From positions 62,001 to 126,000 of the forward strand of contig NZ_JAPNLJ010000008.1 of the NCBI RefSeq assembly GCF_026627445.1: 64,000 nt of DNA, in the 5' to 3' direction. Under the pieces are notes generated by a model, which saw nothing but the letters and a program-made list of their open reading frames with translations, made no database searches and was not told where the DNA came from. The stretch comes from Streptomyces sp. H27-H1 (GTDB taxonomy: Bacteria; Actinomycetota; Actinomycetes; Streptomycetales; Streptomycetaceae). Position numbers and translations under genes: made by a program. Numbering within the stretch: the first letter of the stretch is position 1; the number at the start of each line of letters is the position of its first letter. Of the stretch, positions 60,094-64,000 are shown piece after piece.

Positions 60094-61299
60094 ATGGCCG
60101 AGAACACCGATGTGGTCGTCATCGGCGGCGGATACGCCGGCGTGATGGCGGCCAACCGCCTGCGGCAGCGCGATGACGTGACGGTGACGCTGATCAATCC
60201 GCGTGCGGCCTTCGTGGAACGGATCCGTCTGCACCAGCTGGCGGGCGGCACCCACAGCGCGGTCGTCGAATACCGGAAGGTACTGGCGGAGGGAGTCGCG
60301 CTGGTGGTCGACTCCGTGGCGCGGATCGACGCCGCCGAGCGCGGCGTGACGCTGGCGTCGGGACGCCGGGTCGGTTACGACTACCTCGTCTACGCGGTGG
60401 GCAGCGGCGGCGCCGACCCGTCCGTGCCGGGAGCGGCCGAGTTCGCCCACCCGATCGCCACTCTGGAGGACGCCCAGCGGCTGCGGCCGGTCCTCGGCGC
60501 CGCGCCCGCGCAGGCCGGGGTGACGATCGTCGGGGCCGGTCCCACCGGCATCGAGACCGCCGCCGAACTGGCCGAGCAGGGCCGGGCCGTGACCCTGGTG
60601 TGCGGTGGAGTCCTCGGCCCGTACCTGCACGCGCGGGGCCGGCGCTCCGTGGCCGGACGGCTGGCGGCGCTCGGGGTGACCGTGCTCGAAGGCCCGGACA
60701 CGAAGGTGACGGCGGTGACCCGTGACACCGTACGGCTCGCCGACGGACGCGAGCTGCCGAGCCGGGTCACCATCTGGACCGCCGGATTCGCCGTGCCGGA
60801 CCTGGCGGTGCGCAGCGGCCTGAGCACCGACGCGCTGGGCCGCCTCCTCACGGACGAGACGCTGACGAGCGTGGACGACGTACGGATCGTGGCGGCGGGG
60901 GATTCGGCGGCGCCGTCGGGCCTGGCGCTGCGGATGAGCTGCCAGACGGCGATGCCGCTCGGCGCGCGGGCCGCGGACACGGTCCTGAGCCGGATCGCGG
61001 ACGAGCGGCCCGAGACCCTCAACCAGGTGTTCGCCGGCCAGTGCATCAGCCTGGGCCGAGGCGCCGGCATCTTCCAGTTCGCCCACCGCAACGACACCGC
61101 GCTGTGGTTCCACATCGCCGGCCGGCCGGGCGCGAAGCTCAAGGAGTTCGTCTGCAAGAGCATCGTCAAGCACCTGGCCGACGAGGCCGCCAAGCCGGGT
61201 GCCTACGGCCTGCACCGCGTCTCGGGAGGCGCCGACCGACGCCGGCGCCTGGAGGCCGGGCCGGGCGGGACGCCGGCCGCCGCCGAACAGGCCGCTTGA
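60094..61299 (+). CDS. FAD/NAD(P)-dependent oxidoreductase (NDH-2-like)
   Basis: 401 residues. Dinucleotide motifs VVVIGGGYAGVMAANRL (FAD) and VTIVGAGPTGIETAAELAEQG (NAD(P)H), plus IVAAGDSAAP, match the pyridine nucleotide-disulfide oxidoreductase/NDH-2 group. No redox-active CxxxxC. GAAGGAG precedes the ATG. Oxidoreductases of this type are a usual neighbour of ECF41 (SigJ-type) sigma factor genes, and the relic of one follows directly. Confidence 0.9.
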   Translation: MAENTDVVVIGGGYAGVMAANRLRQRDDVTVTLINPRAAFVERIRLHQLAGGTHSAVVEYRKVLAEGVALVVDSVARIDAAERGVTLASGRRVGYDYLVYAVGSGGADPSVPGAAEFAHPIATLEDAQRLRPVLGAAPAQAGVTIVGAGPTGIETAAELAEQGRAVTLVCGGVLGPYLHARGRRSVAGRLAALGVTVLEGPDTKVTAVTRDTVRLADGRELPSRVTIWTAGFAVPDLAVRSGLSTDALGRLLTDETLTSVDDVRIVAAGDSAAPSGLALRMSCQTAMPLGARAADTVLSRIADERPETLNQVFAGQCISLGRGAGIFQFAHRNDTALWFHIAGRPGAKLKEFVCKSIVKHLADEAAKPGAYGLHRVSGGADRRRRLEAGPGGTPAAAEQAA

Positions 61300-61322
61300 G
61301 CGCACCGGCCGATCCGTCGATC

Positions 61323-61607
61323 ATGGGCGACGGCGGGGGCATCAAGCACGCCGCACTGCGCCCGATCGTCGGCGCCGACAAGGTGGCCCGCCTCTTCGCC
61401 GGCATGGCCGACAGGGCCGGTAACGTGCTCACCTTCGGCCCCGCCGTGGTCAACGGCACCCCGGCCCTGGTCGTTCACCTGGGCGGGGAGTTCGACGGAG
61501 TCGTCGCCGTCCACGTGGTGGACGGCCGCATCACCGGCCTCTACTTCGTCCGCAACCCGGAGAAGCTGTCCCACGTCGCGTCCGAGACCCCGCTCACCCG
61601 GCGGTGA
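61323..61607 (+). pseudogene. C-terminal SnoaL-like relic of an ECF41/SigJ-type sigma factor
   Basis: The frame reads GDGGGIKHAALRPIVGADKVARLFAGM, then VNGTPALVVHLGGEFDGVVAVHVVDGRITGLYFVRNPEKLSHV. The DGGG...RPI.GADKVARLF block, NG.PALV and the closing ITGLYFVRNPEKL are diagnostic of the C-terminal SnoaL-like regulatory domain of ECF41 sigma factors. The sigma-2 and sigma-4 regions (about 200 residues) are absent: the relic starts 24 bp after the oxidoreductase stop. A deletion appears to have removed the sigma part. It could in theory survive as a free SnoaL-like protein from ATG 61323 (94 residues), but no ribosome binding site is seen. Confidence 0.8.
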
Positions 61608-61787
61608 AGGCTCCGCGGCGGCCGCCCTGTGGTGCCGGCCGGGTCCGGGCGGGCGGGCGGCGAGCCGCGCACCGGCCGAATGCGGTGGTCCGGGGGGACC
61701 CGTACGTGTGGCGATGGGGGGAAAGGGCGGGGTGAGGGGCCCCTGCGCGGGTACCTCGCATCCGAAACCCCACCGCAGGAGGAACCC

Positions 61788-62567
61788 ATGCTCGGAACCG
61801 ACTACCGCACCGGCTCGCCCAACTGGATCGACCTCGGGAGCCCCGACATCCCCCGGGCCGCTGCCTTCTACCGGGCCGTGTTCGGCTGGGAGTTCCACCT
61901 GCTCGGGCCCGAGACCGGCGGGTACGGGTTCTTCCAGGTGGACGGGAAGACCGTCGCCGCGGTCGGCCAGCTCGACCCGGGGGCGACCTCCGCGTGGACG
62001 GTGTACTTCCGGACCGACGACGCGCAGGCCACCACCCGGGGCGTGCGCGAGGGCGGGGGCGCCGTCCGCGTCGAGCCGATGGACGTGATGGGGGAGGGGT
62101 GGCTCGCGCAGTACACCGACCAGCAGGGCGCCGAGTTCGCCGTCTGGCAGCCGGGCCGGACCCCGGGGCTGGGCCTGGCCTCCGCCGACAACGCGCTGTG
62201 CTGGGTCGAGCTGCACGTGCCCGACCCGATGGCGGCGGTCGCCTTCTACGGAGCCCTCTTCGGGATGCGCTCACAGGAGATGGAGGCGCCCGGTATGACC
62301 TACCGGGTGCTCAGCACCGCCGACGGGGACATCGAGGACGGTTCCTTCGGCGGGGTGGCGCCGCTGACGGAGGGGGAGACGGACGCACGCTGGGTGCCGT
62401 ACTTCGCGGTCCCGGACGTGGACGCCGTGGTGAGCACCGCACGGACCAGCGGCGGCACGGTGCTCATGCCGGGCGCGGACGTGCCCGACGTGGGCCGGAT
62501 CGCCTGGCTGGCCGACCCGAGCGGGGCGGTCTTCGCCCTGCTCAAGGCGGCGCCGCGAGCGGAGTGA
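61788..62567 (+). CDS. Two-domain VOC (glyoxalase/bleomycin resistance-like) protein
   Basis: 259 residues: two tandem VOC modules, residues 8-125 (SPNWIDLGSPDIPRAAAFYRAVFGWEF) and 140-255 (ALCWVELHVPDPMAAVAFYGALFGM). The paired sequences resemble hydroxylase/27 kDa antigen Cfp30B-type proteins of actinobacteria. GGAGGAA precedes the ATG. Metal-dependent lyase or binding function possible; substrate unknown. Confidence 0.92.
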   Translation: MLGTDYRTGSPNWIDLGSPDIPRAAAFYRAVFGWEFHLLGPETGGYGFFQVDGKTVAAVGQLDPGATSAWTVYFRTDDAQATTRGVREGGGAVRVEPMDVMGEGWLAQYTDQQGAEFAVWQPGRTPGLGLASADNALCWVELHVPDPMAAVAFYGALFGMRSQEMEAPGMTYRVLSTADGDIEDGSFGGVAPLTEGETDARWVPYFAVPDVDAVVSTARTSGGTVLMPGADVPDVGRIAWLADPSGAVFALLKAAPRAE

Positions 62568-62607
62568 CCCGTGGGGCCGGGCCCGGCCGGATCGCTCGCG
62601 TCACTCG

Positions 62608-62629
62608 GATCGGCCGGGTCGGCCGGATC
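62608..62629. terminator. GC-rich hairpin between convergent VOC and GDT1 genes
   Basis: GATCGGCCG and CGGCCGGATC-like arms around GGT form a near-palindrome with no T-run. It may slow transcription from both sides. Confidence 0.35.
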
Positions 62630-62636
62630 TCCAGAT

Positions 62637-63221
62637 TCAGCCGGTGAAGGCTTCGATGAGCGTCCAGACGGCCAGCCCGGCCATGCACAGGGCGCCGAAG
62701 CGCTGCACGGTCTTGAGGGGGACCCGCTTGGCGATGAAGCGGCCCACGATGAGGGCGAGGGCGGAGACCGACATGAGCGCCGCCGCGGAGCCGATCGCGG
62801 TGGGCAGCCAGCCGTTGGTGGCGGCGAGGTTGGCGGTGGTGATCTGGGTCAGGTCACCCCATTCGCCGATGAAGACGGCCATGAACGCCGTGGTGTAGAC
62901 GGGCCAGAACCCGGTGACGGCCTTGGCCGCCGAGTCCGCCTCGTCGTCGTCCCCGCCGGCGCGCATCATGACGACGGCGCCGAAGGCGAACAGGGCGGCG
63001 GAGACGAGCTTGACGGCCATGTTCGGCAGCATGCTGAGCAGGCTTCCGGCGCCTACCGCGATGGCCACGTGGACGATGAACGCGGTGGAGGTACCGAACC
63101 ACACGTACAGGGGCCGCATCCGGGTTCCCATGGCCAGCGAGGCGAACATGGTCTTGTCGGGGAGTTCGGCGAGGAAGATCAGACCGAAGGCGGTGAAGAT
63201 CGCCACGGGGTCGAGAGTCAT
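62637..63221 (-). CDS. GDT1/TMEM165 (UPF0016) manganese exporter
   Basis: 194 residues with six membrane segments in two similar halves. The paired signatures are LAELPDKT (Glu19, Asp22, Lys23, Thr24) and FIGEWGDLTQ (Glu120, Asp123, Thr125), the cation-binding E-x-G-D-[KR]-[ST] motifs of the family. A short acidic loop (GGDDDEADS, residues 89-97) joins the halves. Bacterial members (MneA and relatives) export Mn2+. The upstream riboswitch-like leader supports this function strongly. Confidence 0.93.
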   Translation of the reverse strand: MTLDPVAIFTAFGLIFLAELPDKTMFASLAMGTRMRPLYVWFGTSTAFIVHVAIAVGAGSLLSMLPNMAVKLVSAALFAFGAVVMMRAGGDDDEADSAAKAVTGFWPVYTTAFMAVFIGEWGDLTQITTANLAATNGWLPTAIGSAAALMSVSALALIVGRFIAKRVPLKTVQRFGALCMAGLAVWTLIEAFTG

Positions 63222-63334
63222 TCCGGATGCTGCTTTCTGCTGGAGCCGGGCTCTGATGGCTCGGATCGGCACCCAGCAGGGGCGATGGGAAGAACCACTC
63301 GGCCCGGCACGACGAAGCGGCCCACACGGTGATG

Positions 63335-63466
63335 TGGGTCGGGTCATGCCTTGGCCGAAGGTCTCGTCCGCCCCGCACGTGAAGCGCGGTGGCCCGGTGG
63401 CCGGGATCCATCGGGGCATCCAGTATGTCGACCAGCGGTTTTCGGGACTACTCCCCTTCGCTGTCA
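63335..63466 (-). promoter_or_regulatory. yybP-ykoY family manganese riboswitch
   Basis: On the minus strand the leader begins AAGGGGAGTAGTCCC (about 63458-63444), continues with GGTCGACATACTGGATG, and has the second conserved internal loop in GCGGACGAGACCTTCGGCC followed by AAGGCATGACCC (about 63369-63340). GGGGAGTAG, the TCGACATACTGG hinge and GACGAGACCTTCGGCC are the parts I recognise from actinobacterial yybP-ykoY leaders. It sits about 115 nt before the GDT1 gene, the classic target. Mn2+ binding would raise expression of the exporter. The stretch 63222-63334 between element and gene holds no other feature; 63467-63553 shows nothing. Confidence 0.8.
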
Positions 63467-63553
63467 TCCACTGTAACAGCGGCGAGGACCGCCCCTGGAA
63501 GCCGGACGGGAGGCCTCCGGGGGCGGAGCGGGGCGTGGCGGGGGCGGGGCCGG

Positions 63554-64000
63554 CTATCCGAATCGGACCGGTAGGTACTTCACCCCGTTGATGAAGTCCG
63601 AGCGCAGTCGGCGGACCTCCCCCGCGAGGGAGACCTCCGGATGGCGGCGCAGGAGCTCCCGGACCAGGGCCTTGATCTGGGTGCGGGCGAGTCCGGCTCC
63701 CAGGCAGAAGTGGGGGCCGCCGCCGCCGAAGGTGAGGTGCTCGTTCGGGGTGCGGCGGATGTCGAAGACGAAGGGGTCGGCGAAGACCTCCTCGTCGCGG
63801 TTGGCCGAGGTGTAGTACGTGACCACCTTCTGCCCCTCGGCGACGGGCCGGCCGCGCAGGACGGTGTCACGGGTGGCGGTGCGCCGGAAGTTGTGGATCG
63901 AGCCGCCCCAGCGCAGAAACTCCTCCGTCGCCGAGTTCCACAGGGCCTCGTCCTCGGGGGCCGCGGCCAGTGCGGCGCGCGCCGCGGGGTGGTCGATCAG
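63554..64000 (-). CDS. Cytochrome P450, C-terminal part (runs off right edge)
   Basis: The frame is open to the window edge and gives the last 148 residues. It contains the K-helix ExxR (EFLRWGG), the following SIHNFRRTATRDTVLRG, SANRDEEVFADPFVFDIRR, and the heme-binding loop FGGGGPHFCLGAGLAR with the thiolate Cys. This pattern is of the bacterial CYP125/CYP124/CYP142-like group (cholesterol/lipid or linear terpenoid oxidation), but that is a guess from the K-helix region. Redox partners are not in the window. Confidence 0.93.
   Translation of the reverse strand: MIDHPAARAALAAAPEDEALWNSATEEFLRWGGSIHNFRRTATRDTVLRGRPVAEGQKVVTYYTSANRDEEVFADPFVFDIRRTPNEHLTFGGGGPHFCLGAGLARTQIKALVRELLRRHPEVSLAGEVRRLRSDFINGVKYLPVRFG

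Overview
The window is chromosomal DNA of a high-GC actinomycete, almost certainly Streptomyces. Coding regions have very high third-position GC, GTG starts are common, translational overlaps (ATGA, GTGA, TGATG) are frequent, and several promoters place the -10 box directly before the start codon, as in leaderless mRNAs. The gene set fits too: a DnaE2/Y-family mutasome pair, HelR, oleate hydratase, a CBM2-GH18 chitinase, a cold-shock protein and many Tat/Sec-exported proteins.

Positions 1-28400 hold mixed housekeeping and accessory genes. In order they are: a lipoprotein cut by the window edge; a monooxygenase relic; dnaE2 with a polymerase-dead Y-family partner behind a near-consensus SOS box; a Tat-exported carbonic anhydrase; a first HelD-like RNA polymerase-associated ATPase; a bestrophin-like membrane protein; an M14 carboxypeptidase; an RpiR regulator; a peroxiredoxin and an oleate hydratase. 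Then come two decayed carbohydrase genes (a truncated beta-helix hydrolase and a GH13 gene with one in-frame TAG), an ACT-domain protein behind a possible attenuator, a TetR-MFS-SDR cassette, initiator tRNA-Met, a cold-shock protein, a DEAD-box helicase and an MFS/beta-propeller pair.

Positions 27500-51860 are a surface- or exo-polysaccharide locus of about 24 kb. It contains sugar-nucleotide genes (Gfo/Idh/MocA dehydrogenase, extended SDR, two DegT aminotransferases, a PglD/NeuD-type and a WbpD-type acyltransferase, UDP-GlcNAc 2-epimerase, UDP-HexNAc 6-dehydrogenase). It also contains glycosyltransferases (four GT2 and one WecG/TagA), a Wzx flippase, three Wzz-like domains of which one is fused to a Wzy/ligase-like membrane domain, a secreted beta-helix protein, a large secreted DUF4082 protein and one family I could not name. 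The enzyme set resembles the enterobacterial common antigen pathway and the Pseudomonas diacetamido-uronic acid pathway. No initiating phosphoglycosyl transferase is seen.

Positions 51900-64000 contain a chitinase; helR preceded by a palindrome that looks like the rifamycin-associated element; a GlxA-type regulator with a rhodanese; a methyltransferase; an ArsR/SRPBCC pair divergent from a DUF1801 gene across two perfect palindromes; and an FAD oxidoreductase followed by the C-terminal relic of an ECF41/SigJ-type sigma factor. A two-domain VOC protein, a GDT1-family manganese exporter behind a probable yybP-ykoY riboswitch, and a cytochrome P450 cut by the right edge complete the window.
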